A stretch of DNA of 7,105 nucleotides from the NCBI GenBank assembly GCA_903644035.1, contig CAHJXG010000253.1, forward strand, positions 1 to 7,105. The letters are read 5' to 3'. Source of the stretch: Rhodospirillales bacterium. Its GTDB lineage: Bacteria > Pseudomonadota > Alphaproteobacteria > Acetobacterales > Acetobacteraceae. Below the pieces are notes generated by a model, which saw only the letters and a list, made by a program, of their open reading frames with translations, was not told the DNA's origin and made no database searches. The position numbers and the translations under genes were made by a program. Positions 1 to 6,779 of the stretch are shown here, piece after piece. The number at the start of each line of letters is the position of its first letter. Position 1 is the first letter of the stretch.

Positions 1-1699
1 CCGCCTGCGCCCGTGCCGGCAGCACGGCGGCCAGCACCCGGCGAAGCTGCGCCGAGGCCCGGGCGGCGGCCGGCTTGCAGCGGTCATGGCAGCGCGCATC
101 GAGCGAGCAGCACAATGAGCAGATCGCCCCGCAATAGGCCGGGCAGAACGCCATGTCCTCCGGCTCGAAGCTGTTCTCGCAGACAATGCAAGGCAGAGTG
201 GACAGGCGGGACCACTGGGCGCGCGGCTTACGGGCCAGGTAGAACCGCCCGGCGGTCGCCCAGGCGATCAGCGGCGCCGATGCGAAGGCCACGCCGAAGG
301 CCAGGAACGGCGCCAGGGCCTGCGCCGTCGGCCCGAACGCCCCGGCATAGGCGCAGAACGACAGCGCGACGCCACCCAGCATGGCGCCGATGCCGACGGG
401 GTTGAAGTCGAACAGGTGGGCGCGCTTGAACTCGATGGAGGGCGGGCTGAGGCCGAGCGGCTTGTTCAGCACGAGGTCGGCCACCAGCGCGCCCACCCAG
501 GCGGCGGCGACGTTGGAGTAGCCGACCAGGATGTGCTCGATGGCCGCATACACGCCGATTTCCATCAGCAACAGGGCGATCGCCAGGTTGAACACCAGCC
601 ACACGACCCGACCGGGATGGCTGTGCGTCAGGCGCGAGAAGAAGTTGGACCAAGCGATGGACCCGGCATAGGCGTTGGTGACGTTGATCTTCATCTGCGA
701 GATGCCGACGAACGCGGCCGCCAGCGCCAGCGCCGCCGCGGGGGAGCCGACGACATGGCCGAACGCGACCCGGTACATCTGCATCGGCAGCGCGGCCTCG
801 TCAGCCCTCAGCCCGTGCCCGACCGCGAGCGTCGCCAGGAACGACCCGGCCAGCAGCTTGAGCGTGCCGGGCACGATCCAGCCTGGGCCCCCCGCCAGTA
901 GCGCGCCCCACCAAGCCCAGCGCGCGCGCCGCGACGCCGCCGGGTCCGGCTGGGGCGGCAGGAAGCGCAGGTAGTCGACCTGCTCGCCGATCTGCGCGAT
1001 CAGCGAGAACACGACCGAGGCCGCCGCCCCGAACAGGCCGACCTGCAAGGATCCCGCGCCCTCGCCGCCCGCGCCCTGGAACGCTGCCCAGTACGTGAAG
1101 GGGGCGGCATCCTCGAATGCGATGAACCCGAACGGCAGCAGATGCAGCACGATCCAGGCCGGCTGGGTCCAGAGCTGGAAGCGGCTGATGAAGGTGATGC
1201 CGTGCGTCACCAGCGGCACCACGGCGGCGGTGCACAGGACGTAGCCGACCGGCAGCGGCACGCCGAAGCAGGCCTCCAGCATGGAGGCGAGGATCACCGC
1301 CTCGATGGCGAAGAACAGGAAGGTGAAGGAGGCGTAGATCAGCGAGGTGATGGTGGACCCAATGTAGCCGAACCCGGCGCCGCGCGTCAGCAGGTCGATG
1401 TCCACCCCGAACCGGGCGGCGTACCAGCAGATCGGCACGCCGGTCGCGAAGATCAGCGCGCCCACGGCGAGGATGGCGGCGACGGCGTTGGCGAAGCCGT
1501 ATTCCAACGTGATCGTGCCGCCGATGGCCTCGAGCGCCAGGAAGGAGATCGCGCCGAGCGCCGTGTTGGCGACCCGCGCGGCGGACCAGCGGCGGGCGGT
1601 CTTGGCGGTGAAGCGCAGGGCGTAGTCCTCAAGCGTCTCGTTGGCGACCCATTGGTTGTAGTCGCGCCGCACGCGGACGATGCGCTGCCGGGCCGTCAC
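1..1699 (-). CDS. NCS1 permease-like membrane protein with Cys-rich C-terminal extension, probable transporter-type sensor (partial)
   Basis: Reading the minus strand from GTG at 1699 to base 1 gives 566 codons with no stop, so the gene leaves the window and its C-terminus is missing. Residues about 44-485 are hydrophobic, with roughly 12 membrane segments, and resemble the NCS1 nucleobase:cation symporter family. Examples are GAISFLALEAIGG near 49-61, LLTRGAGFGYIGS near 103-115 and ISQMKINVTNAYAG near 333-346, the last matching the sodium-site helix of that family. NCS1 proteins usually end soon after the last helix. Here a cytoplasmic segment follows with a dense cysteine cluster (residues 504-541) and further sequence to the edge. 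From memory of the family, such proteins continue into a hybrid histidine kinase; that part is inference. The first in-frame Met is residue 140, so the start must be a GTG or TTG. GTG 1699 is used; GTG 1672 (protein starting MRRDYNQW) is equally plausible, and neither has a clear Shine-Dalgarno site. It is divergent from the amide transporter operon, which it may regulate. Confidence 0.82.
   Translation of the reverse strand, partial: MTARQRIVRVRRDYNQWVANETLEDYALRFTAKTARRWSAARVANTALGAISFLALEAIGGTITLEYGFANAVAAILAVGALIFATGVPICWYAARFGVDIDLLTRGAGFGYIGSTITSLIYASFTFLFFAIEAVILASMLEACFGVPLPVGYVLCTAAVVPLVTHGITFISRFQLWTQPAWIVLHLLPFGFIAFEDAAPFTYWAAFQGAGGEGAGSLQVGLFGAAASVVFSLIAQIGEQVDYLRFLPPQPDPAASRRARWAWWGALLAGGPGWIVPGTLKLLAGSFLATLAVGHGLRADEAALPMQMYRVAFGHVVGSPAAALALAAAFVGISQMKINVTNAYAGSIAWSNFFSRLTHSHPGRVVWLVFNLAIALLLMEIGVYAAIEHILVGYSNVAAAWVGALVADLVLNKPLGLSPPSIEFKRAHLFDFNPVGIGAMLGGVALSFCAYAGAFGPTAQALAPFLAFGVAFASAPLIAWATAGRFYLARKPRAQWSRLSTLPCIVCENSFEPEDMAFCPAYCGAICSLCCSLDARCHDRCKPAAARASAQLRRVLAAVLPARAQA
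77..190 (-). other. Cysteine-rich, putative metal-binding segment within the NCS1-like protein
   Basis: Residues 504-541 of the minus-strand protein contain nine cysteines and a histidine in 38 residues: C504, C507, C519, C523, C527, C530, C531, C537, H538 and C541. The order is CxxC, then CxxxC, CxxCC and CHxxC. It lies directly after the last predicted membrane helix (ending near 482) and a basic stretch (ARKPRAQW), so it should be cytoplasmic. The spacing suggests zinc binding or a redox-active cluster. Ordinary NCS1 permeases have no such element. It may be a coupling module between the transporter part and a downstream signalling domain; that function is inferred. Confidence 0.7.
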
Positions 1700-1827
1700 G
1701 GCTCGTGAGCCAGGGACTGCGCAAGGCGGGCGTCAGTCCGGCAATGCGTGGCGCCGCGTGTCAGTGGGCTGCCTCCCGCTTCGAGTATGGGCACCTGTCA
1801 TCCTGCGCAAAGAGCGCCGGCACCGGC

Positions 1828-1845
1828 ATACGTCATTTAACGTAT
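1828..1845. promoter_or_regulatory. Operator-like palindrome ATACGT-N6-ACGTAT
   Basis: A perfect 6-bp inverted repeat, ATACGT and ACGTAT, is separated by 6 nt (CATTTA). The half-site centres are 12 bp apart, roughly one helical turn, as expected for a dimeric regulator. It is AT-rich in a GC-rich region and lies about 72-89 bp upstream of the urtA start, between two divergent genes. A response regulator partnered with the neighbouring putative sensor is an obvious but unproven candidate to bind here. It may also overlap a -10 element, since GTATAT follows at 1842-1847. Confidence 0.4.
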
Positions 1846-1871
1846 ATCGCGGCGCACAAGTCTCAAAGAAC

Positions 1872-1911
1872 TTCCCCAGGCTCAATCGCGATCCGCACGT
1901 TCCCTGGGGAA
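1872..1911 (+). repeat. Inverted repeat (9-bp arms) overlapping the urtA ribosome binding site
   Basis: TTCCCCAGG at 1872-1880 is perfectly complementary to CCTGGGGAA at 1903-1911, with a 22-nt loop. The right arm contains GGGGA (1906-1910), the best Shine-Dalgarno candidate for urtA, 6 nt before its ATG at 1917. If transcribed, the hairpin would hide the ribosome binding site. It could instead be a DNA operator or a processing site. The loop also contains the palindrome ATCGCGAT at 1885-1892. Confidence 0.45.
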
Positions 1912-1916
1912 TTATC

Positions 1917-3182
1917 ATGACCGACGACATCCGCAGCTCGTTACGGCGCCGGAGCCTGATGCAGGGGATGGCAGGCGCCTCGGCGGCGGCGCTGCTGCCA
2001 TCGCTGCTGCCCGGGGCCGCACGGGCACAGGCGCCCGCCACCGCCGCGGTCAACACGACCGGCCTCGCCGTCACCGACAGCACGGTGACGGTGGGCATCC
2101 TGCACTCGATCACCGGCACGATGGCGATCAGCGAGACCGGCTCGGTCGAGGCGGAGAAGCTGGCGATCTCGCAGATCAACGCCGCGGGCGGCGTGCTGGG
2201 CCGCCAGATCAGGTCGATCCAGGAGGACGGCGCCAGCGACTGGCCGAACTTCGCGGAGAAGGCGAAGAAGCTGCTGGTCAACGACAAGTGCGCCGCGGTG
2301 TTCGGCTGCTGGACCTCGGCGTCGCGCAAGGCGGTTCTGCCGGTGTTCGAGCAGTACAACGGGATGCTGTACTATCCCACCTTCTACGAGGGGCTGGAGC
2401 AGTCGAAGAACGTCATCTACACCGGGCAGGAGGCGACGCAGCAGATCCTGGCCGGCCTCGACTGGGTGAACAAGACCCGGGGCAGCAAGACGTTCTATCT
2501 GCTCGGCTCCGACTACATCTGGCCGCGCACGTCGAACAAGATCGCGCGCAAGCACATCGAGGGGCACCTCGCAGGCTGCAAGGTGGTGGGGGAAGACTAC
2601 TTCCCGCTCGGCCACACGCAGTTCAACTCGGTGATCAACAAGATCAAGCTGTCGAAGCCCGACGTGATCTACGCGATCATCGTCGGCGGCTCCAACGTCG
2701 CGTTCTACAAGCAGCTCAAGGCCGCCGGCGTGGACCTCAGCAAGCAGACGCTGCTGACCATTTCCGTCACCGAGGACGAGATCGGCGGCATCGGCGGCGA
2801 CAACATCGCCGGCGCGTTCGCCTGCATGAAATACTTCCAAAGCCTCGACAACCCCAACAACAAGGCGTTCGTCGCGGGCTTCGAGAAGATGTACGGAGAC
2901 AAGAGCGTCATCGGCGACGTGACGCAGGCGGCCTATCTCGGGCCGTGGCTGTGGAAGCTCACGGCGGAAAAGGCCGGCAGCTTCGACGTGGACAAGATCG
3001 CCGCCGCCTCCCCCGGCGTCGAGTTCAAGGGCGCGCCGGAGGGCTACGTCCGCATCCACGAGAACCACCACCTCTGGAGCAAGACCCGCGTCGGCAAGGC
3101 GCTGGCGAACGGCCAGTACGAGCTGGTCTACGAGACCGCGGAGCTGGTGCAGCCGGACCCCTTCCCCAAGGGCTACCAGTAG
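1917..3182 (+). CDS. urtA: Urea/short-chain amide ABC transporter, periplasmic substrate-binding protein (UrtA/FmdD type)
   Basis: A 421-residue periplasmic binding protein of the type 1 fold (leucine/urea/amide class) that captures the ligand for the UrtBCDE-type importer. The N-terminus carries an export signal with consecutive arginines (LRRRSLMQG, residues 9-17), a hydrophobic Ala/Leu stretch and ARAQA at 35-39 as the cleavage region. The arginine pattern would allow Tat export. The mature domain begins at VTVGILHSITG. The UrtA-family block FGCWTSASRKAVLPVFE is present. It is followed by YYPTFYEGLEQSKNVIYTG, where classical urea-binding UrtA, as I recall it, has YPVQYEG. That difference, together with the downstream formamidase, suggests formamide or another short amide as ligand (inference). 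ATG 1917 is chosen over an upstream in-frame ATG at 1680 because the signal peptide and a GGGGA ribosome site fit it. The 80 codons upstream look non-coding and overlap the divergent gene. First gene of the operon; urtB starts 22 nt after its stop. Confidence 0.9.
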   Translation: MTDDIRSSLRRRSLMQGMAGASAAALLPSLLPGAARAQAPATAAVNTTGLAVTDSTVTVGILHSITGTMAISETGSVEAEKLAISQINAAGGVLGRQIRSIQEDGASDWPNFAEKAKKLLVNDKCAAVFGCWTSASRKAVLPVFEQYNGMLYYPTFYEGLEQSKNVIYTGQEATQQILAGLDWVNKTRGSKTFYLLGSDYIWPRTSNKIARKHIEGHLAGCKVVGEDYFPLGHTQFNSVINKIKLSKPDVIYAIIVGGSNVAFYKQLKAAGVDLSKQTLLTISVTEDEIGGIGGDNIAGAFACMKYFQSLDNPNNKAFVAGFEKMYGDKSVIGDVTQAAYLGPWLWKLTAEKAGSFDVDKIAAASPGVEFKGAPEGYVRIHENHHLWSKTRVGKALANGQYELVYETAELVQPDPFPKGYQ

Positions 3183-3204
3183 CGGACCGGGCCGGAGAGC
3201 AGCG

Positions 3205-4131
3205 ATGCTGATGGGCTACTCGTTCGGCGACCTCGGCTCGATCATGGCGATGCAGGGGTTCGCGGGCCTGATCCTGTTCTCCGTCTTCGTGCTGATGGCG
3301 CTGGGCCTCGCCGTCATCTTCGGCCAGATGGGCGTCATCAACATGGCGCATGGCGAGTTCATGATCCTCGGCGCCTACGTCACCTTTCTCACCTCCCGGC
3401 TGTTCACGACCTATCTGCCCGGCGCGTTCGGCGCCTACTTCTTCGTCGCCGTCGTGCTGGCGTTCTGCGCCGCGGGGCTGGCGGGCATGGCGGTCGAGTG
3501 GCTGCTGATCCGCCATCTGTATCGCCGCCCGCTCGACACGCTGCTGGCCACCTGGGGGCTGAGCCTCATCCTGCAGCAGGTCTACCGCTCGGTGTTCGGC
3601 GCGCGCGAGGTGGGGGTGGACCAGCCGGAGTGGATGATGGGCGCGGCCAACCTGTCCGAGAGCATCCAGATCCCGATCAACGGCCTGATCGTCATGGCGC
3701 TGACCACGCTGATTGCGGTCGCCGTCTACCTGCTGATCTTCCGCTTCGGCTGGGGCAAGCAAATCCGGGCGGTGATGCAGAACCGGGCGATGGCCGGCGC
3801 TGTCGGCATCGACACGGCGCGGGTGGACCGCCTGACGTTCGGCCTCGGCTGCGGCATCGCGGGCGTCGCCGGCAGCGCCTTCACCATGATCGGATCGACC
3901 AGCCCGACCGCGGGACAGCTCTACATCGTGGACGCCTTCCTCGTCGTCGTGTTCGGCGGCACCGGCAGCCTGATCGGCACCATCGCGTCGGCCTTCACCA
4001 TCTCGCAGGCGCGCTCCACGCTGGAGTTCTTCCTCAGTGGGTCCATGGCTCAGGTCGTCGTGCTGCTGACGGTGGTGGGCATCCTGATGCTGCGGCCCCA
4101 GGGGCTGTTCGTGCTCAAGGTCCGGAGGTAG
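3205..4131 (+). CDS. urtB: Urea/amide ABC transporter permease UrtB
   Basis: A 308-residue integral membrane permease of the branched-chain amino acid/urea class (LivH-like). It forms half of the translocation channel with UrtC in the inner membrane. Family hallmarks are GQMGVINMAHGEFMILGAY (residues 40-58), LATWGLSLILQQVYR (114-128) and the EAA-type coupling loop RAVMQNRAMAGAVGID (188-203). VVFGGTGSLIGT (248-259) and the C-terminal LRPQGLF (296-302) are also present. It lacks the long N-terminal extracytoplasmic domain found in many UrtB proteins and has the compact length usual for FmdE/LivH-like versions. ATG 3205 is preceded by GGAG at 3194-3197; ATG 3211 is a weaker alternative. Its stop is only 4 nt from urtC. 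Confidence 0.92.
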   Translation: MLMGYSFGDLGSIMAMQGFAGLILFSVFVLMALGLAVIFGQMGVINMAHGEFMILGAYVTFLTSRLFTTYLPGAFGAYFFVAVVLAFCAAGLAGMAVEWLLIRHLYRRPLDTLLATWGLSLILQQVYRSVFGAREVGVDQPEWMMGAANLSESIQIPINGLIVMALTTLIAVAVYLLIFRFGWGKQIRAVMQNRAMAGAVGIDTARVDRLTFGLGCGIAGVAGSAFTMIGSTSPTAGQLYIVDAFLVVVFGGTGSLIGTIASAFTISQARSTLEFFLSGSMAQVVVLLTVVGILMLRPQGLFVLKVRR

Positions 4132-4135
4132 CAGC

Positions 4136-5275
4136 ATGGGCGTGCTCAACCGCAAGGACCTGCTGTTCATCGGCCTGCTGGCGGCGCTGGTCCTCATCGT
4201 GCTGCCGATGGCGCTGGAGCCGTTCCGCCTCAACCTCGTCGGCAAGTACCTGACCTACGGCTTCGTGGCGCTCGGCCTCGTGCTGTGCTGGGGCGACGCC
4301 GGCATATTGAGCCTGGGCCAGGGCGTGTTCTTCGGCCTCGGCGGCTACTGCATGGCGATGTACCTGAAGCTCGAGGCGTCCACGCCGGAGGCGACGAAGA
4401 TCCAATCGACGCCGGGCATCCCGGACTTCATGGACTGGAACCAGATCACCGAGCTGCCGCTGTTCTGGCAGCCGTTCCATAGTTTGGCGCTCACTCTGAT
4501 CGCGATCCCGCTGGTGCCGGCGCTGCTGGCGCTCGTCGTGGGGTTCGCGATGTTCAAGCGCCGGGTCGGCGGCACCTACTTCGCCATCATCACCCAGGCC
4601 ATCGCGGCGATCCTGACGATCCTGATCATCGGCCAGCAGGGCTACACCGGCGGCGTGAACGGGATCACCGACCTGCGCACCCTGCACGGCTGGGACATCC
4701 GCACCGACCACGCCCATACCGTGCTGTACTTCGTCAACGCCGGCCTGCTGATCGGCTGCCTGCTGCTCGGCCAGTATGTGCGGCGGAGCAAGCTCGGCCG
4801 CATCCTGGTGGCGATGCGCGACAAGGAGGACCGGGTGCGGTTCTCCGGCTACGCCGTGGCGGACTTCAAGATCTTCGTGTTCTGCTTCGCCGCCGCCCTC
4901 GCCGGCATCGGCGGCGCGATGTTCACCCTGCAGGTCGGCTTCATGTCGCCGAGCTTCGTCGGCATCGTGCCCTCCATCGAGATGGTGATCTACTGCGCCG
5001 TCGGCGGGCGCACCTCGCTGCTGGGCGCCATCTACGGGGCGCTCGCGGTGAACTGGGCGCGCACCACGCTGTCCGAGGCGTTCCCGGAGCTTTGGCTGCT
5101 CGCCCTCGGCTCCCTGTTCATCCTCGTCGTCGTGGCCTTCCCGGACGGCCTCGCCGGCATCTACCGCAAGACCTTCGACCCGATGCTTGACCGGCTGCTG
5201 CCCTGGCTGCGCCGCCGCCCGTCCGTGCACGGCCCGGCTGTTCTGCCCGCCCAGCCCATCGCGTCGGCCGAGTAG
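4136..5275 (+). CDS. urtC: Urea/amide ABC transporter permease UrtC
   Basis: A 379-residue second channel subunit (LivM/UrtC/FmdE-F class). Hydrophobic helices begin at residue 9. Family blocks are YLTYGFVALGLVLCWGDAG (38-56), LSLGQGVFFGLGGYCMAMY (59-77) and GGTYFAIITQA (145-155). The UrtC block GYTGGVNGITDL spans 169-180, and the coupling loop RILVAMRDKEDRVRFSGY spans 222-239. The residues after FPDGLAGIY (335-343) form a short cytoplasmic tail with many Arg and Pro. Length is normal for UrtC. The start is well supported: GGAGG at 4124-4128, inside the last codons of urtB, lies 7 nt before ATG 4136. This implies translational coupling to urtB. Confidence 0.92.
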   Translation: MGVLNRKDLLFIGLLAALVLIVLPMALEPFRLNLVGKYLTYGFVALGLVLCWGDAGILSLGQGVFFGLGGYCMAMYLKLEASTPEATKIQSTPGIPDFMDWNQITELPLFWQPFHSLALTLIAIPLVPALLALVVGFAMFKRRVGGTYFAIITQAIAAILTILIIGQQGYTGGVNGITDLRTLHGWDIRTDHAHTVLYFVNAGLLIGCLLLGQYVRRSKLGRILVAMRDKEDRVRFSGYAVADFKIFVFCFAAALAGIGGAMFTLQVGFMSPSFVGIVPSIEMVIYCAVGGRTSLLGAIYGALAVNWARTTLSEAFPELWLLALGSLFILVVVAFPDGLAGIYRKTFDPMLDRLLPWLRRRPSVHGPAVLPAQPIASAE

Positions 5276-5285
5276 GGGCCGCACC

Positions 5286-6032
5286 ATGGCGTCCAACACC
5301 GACCACCTGCTCGCCGTCGAGGGCCTGACCGTCTCGTTCGACGGGTTCCGCGCGGTGGACGACCTGTCGTTCTACCTGGACCGCGGCGAGATCCGCGTCG
5401 TCATCGGCCCCAACGGTGCCGGCAAGACCACGGTCCTGGACCTGATCTGCGGGCGCACCCAGGCGACCGCCGGCTCCATCCGGTTCGAAGGCGCCGAGCT
5501 GACCCGGATGAAGGAGCACCAGATCGTCCGTGCCGGGGTGGGGCGGAAGTTCCAGACGCCGTCGATCTACGAGGACCTCACGGTGTTCGAGAACCTGGAG
5601 CTGTCCTTCCCGCGCGGCCGCTCGGTGTTCGGCGCCCTTGCCTTCCGCCGCGACTCCGAGGTCTCCGGCCAGGTCGAGGAGATGGCGCGCAGCATGTTCC
5701 TGCAGGACCACCTCGACCGCCCCGCCGGCATCCTCAGCCACGGGCAGAAGCAGTGGCTGGAGATCGGCATGCTGCTAATCCAAGACCCGGCGCTGCTCAT
5801 GCTCGACGAGCCCGTCGCCGGCATGAGCGTGAGCGAGCGGGCGAAGACGGCGGAGCTGCTGCGCCGGATCATCCAGCGCCGCTCGGTGCTGGTAATCGAG
5901 CACGACATGGGCTTCGTCGAGAGCATCGCGGACAAGGTGATGGTGCTGCATCAGGGCCGGGTCATCTCCGAAGGCTCGATCGCCCACGTGAAGGCCGACC
6001 GGCGGGTGGTGGACGTGTATCTTGGCCATTGA
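5286..6032 (+). CDS. urtD: Urea/amide ABC transporter ATP-binding protein UrtD
   Basis: A 248-residue cytoplasmic ATPase subunit that drives import with UrtE. All nucleotide-binding motifs are visible. Walker A is GPNGAGKT (41-48), the Q-loop glutamine is Q90 and the signature is LSHGQKQ (150-156). Walker B is LLMLDEP (170-176) and the switch histidine is H206 (VIEHDMGF). The variant signature SHGQ and the following WLEIGMLL are typical of UrtD rather than LivG. ATG 5286 is chosen because MASNTDHLLAVEGLTVSF gives a normal N-terminus and a TAGGGG ribosome site lies 7 nt upstream. The in-frame extension back to 5187 overlaps urtC and has no domain support. The gap after urtC is 10 nt. Confidence 0.93.
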   Translation: MASNTDHLLAVEGLTVSFDGFRAVDDLSFYLDRGEIRVVIGPNGAGKTTVLDLICGRTQATAGSIRFEGAELTRMKEHQIVRAGVGRKFQTPSIYEDLTVFENLELSFPRGRSVFGALAFRRDSEVSGQVEEMARSMFLQDHLDRPAGILSHGQKQWLEIGMLLIQDPALLMLDEPVAGMSVSERAKTAELLRRIIQRRSVLVIEHDMGFVESIADKVMVLHQGRVISEGSIAHVKADRRVVDVYLGH

Positions 6033-6750
6033 ACGGGCGCCCGCGGTGCTGGACCGCCCGATGCTGGACGTGCAGGGCCTCCGCGCCGGATACGGCCAGA
6101 GCGAGGTGCTGCACGGCATCGACTTCGCGGTGGCGCCCGGGGAGATCGTCGTGTTCGTCGGCCGCAACGGCATGGGCAAGACGACGCTGATGAAGTCGCT
6201 GATCGGCATGGTGCCAGTGTCCGCCGGGCGGATCGAGCTGGGCGGCACGGACATCGCGCATTTGAAGACCTACCAGCGGGTCGCCCGCGGCGTCGCCTTC
6301 GTGCCGCAGGGCCGCATGATCTTCCCGGGCATGACGGTGCAGGAGAACATCGAGACCGGGCTGTTCGTGCATCACGCGCCCGCCGTGCCGTCCTCGATCT
6401 ACGAATTGTTCCCGGTGCTGCGGGAGATGCGGTCCCGGCGCGGCGGCAACCTCTCGGGCGGGCAGCAGCAGCAGCTCGCCATCGCCCGCGCGCTCGCGAC
6501 CGACCCCAAGGTGCTGCTGCTGGACGAGCCGACCGAGGGCATCCAGCCCTCCATCATCCTGGAGCTGGCCCGCACCCTGAAGCGCATCCGCGACGAGCGC
6601 GGCCTCAGCATCGTGGCGTCCGAGCAGGTGCTGAGCTTCGCGCTCGACATCGCCGACCGGGTCCTCGTCATGGAGGGCGGCGCCATCGTTCACCAGAGCG
6701 CGCGGGCCGACGTGGATGAGGACAAGGTCGCCCGTTATTTGGCCGTCTAG
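6022..6750 (+). CDS. urtE: Urea/amide ABC transporter ATP-binding protein UrtE
   Basis: The second ATPase of the importer: 242 residues from TTG 6022, or 229 from ATG 6061. Numbered from the TTG, Walker A is GRNGMGKT (48-55), the Q-loop is Q96 and the signature is LSGGQQQ (144-150). Walker B is VLLLDEP (164-170). The switch position reads SEQ (200-202), so glutamine replaces the usual histidine, as is common in LivF/UrtE proteins. PTEGIQPSII after Walker B is a UrtE hallmark. The start is uncertain. TTG 6022 overlaps the end of urtD by 11 nt and keeps a coding-like stretch. ATG 6061 gives MLDVQGLRAGYG, the usual UrtE beginning and length. Neither has a strong ribosome site, which fits reinitiation after urtD. 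Confidence 0.9.
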   Translation: MAIERAPAVLDRPMLDVQGLRAGYGQSEVLHGIDFAVAPGEIVVFVGRNGMGKTTLMKSLIGMVPVSAGRIELGGTDIAHLKTYQRVARGVAFVPQGRMIFPGMTVQENIETGLFVHHAPAVPSSIYELFPVLREMRSRRGGNLSGGQQQQLAIARALATDPKVLLLDEPTEGIQPSIILELARTLKRIRDERGLSIVASEQVLSFALDIADRVLVMEGGAIVHQSARADVDEDKVARYLAV

Positions 6751-6766
6751 GCCCCAACCCGCCCCA

Positions 6767-6772
6767 AGGAGG
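6767..6772 (+). promoter_or_regulatory. Strong ribosome binding site of fmdA (AGGAGG)
   Basis: A perfect AGGAGG lies 7 nt before the ATG at 6780, in the 29-nt gap after urtE. It is the best ribosome site in the window and fixes the fmdA start. The gap has no hairpin or T-run, so transcription should continue from urtE into fmdA. The site would favour high enzyme output relative to the transporter ATPases. Confidence 0.8.
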
Positions 6773-6779
6773 ACCCGCC

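Larger units (their letters stand above)
1700..1916. promoter_or_regulatory. Divergent intergenic regulatory region
   Basis: This 217-nt stretch separates the divergent NCS1-like gene and the urtA-like gene, so both promoters are expected here. It holds no convincing ORF of its own. Its most distinctive part is an AT-rich island at 1828-1847 in otherwise GC-rich DNA, which carries a palindrome. A second inverted repeat lies just before urtA. A small GCCGG-CA-CCGGC repeat sits at 1816-1827. I looked for a sigma-54 promoter (GG/GC elements with -24/-12 spacing) and found none with correct spacing. No sigma-70 pair could be assigned with confidence. Confidence 0.6.

Noticed and set aside
13..1708. 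Plus-strand open frames opposite the NCS1-like gene, and other minus-strand frames inside it
   Set aside because: Their translations are low-complexity and Arg/Gly/Ala-rich, while the minus-strand frame used here gives a coherent membrane protein over its full length.
1789..1806. Possible sigma-54 promoter (GGCAC followed by TGC)
   Set aside because: The distance between the GG and GC elements is about 15 nt instead of the required 12, so it does not fit the -24/-12 pattern.
1717..1810. Direct repeat CTGCGCAA at 1717-1724 and 1803-1810
   Set aside because: Only 8 bp, 86 bp apart and similar to the local base composition; it may well be chance.
1680..1916. An 80-codon N-terminal extension of the urtA frame starting at ATG 1680
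   Set aside because: It would put 79 arginine-rich residues before a good signal peptide and overlap the start of the divergent gene. ATG 1917 has a ribosome site and a normal N-terminus.
1941..5299. Long minus-strand open frames of 376, 406 and 394 codons opposite urtA, urtB and urtC
   Set aside because: They are Arg/His/Asp/Gln-rich, have no recognisable domains and lie antisense to well-supported genes. Such frames are a usual by-product of GC-rich codon use.
6751..6779. Possible terminator between urtE and fmdA
   Set aside because: The 29-nt gap is C-rich with no stem-loop or T-run, so read-through into fmdA is expected.
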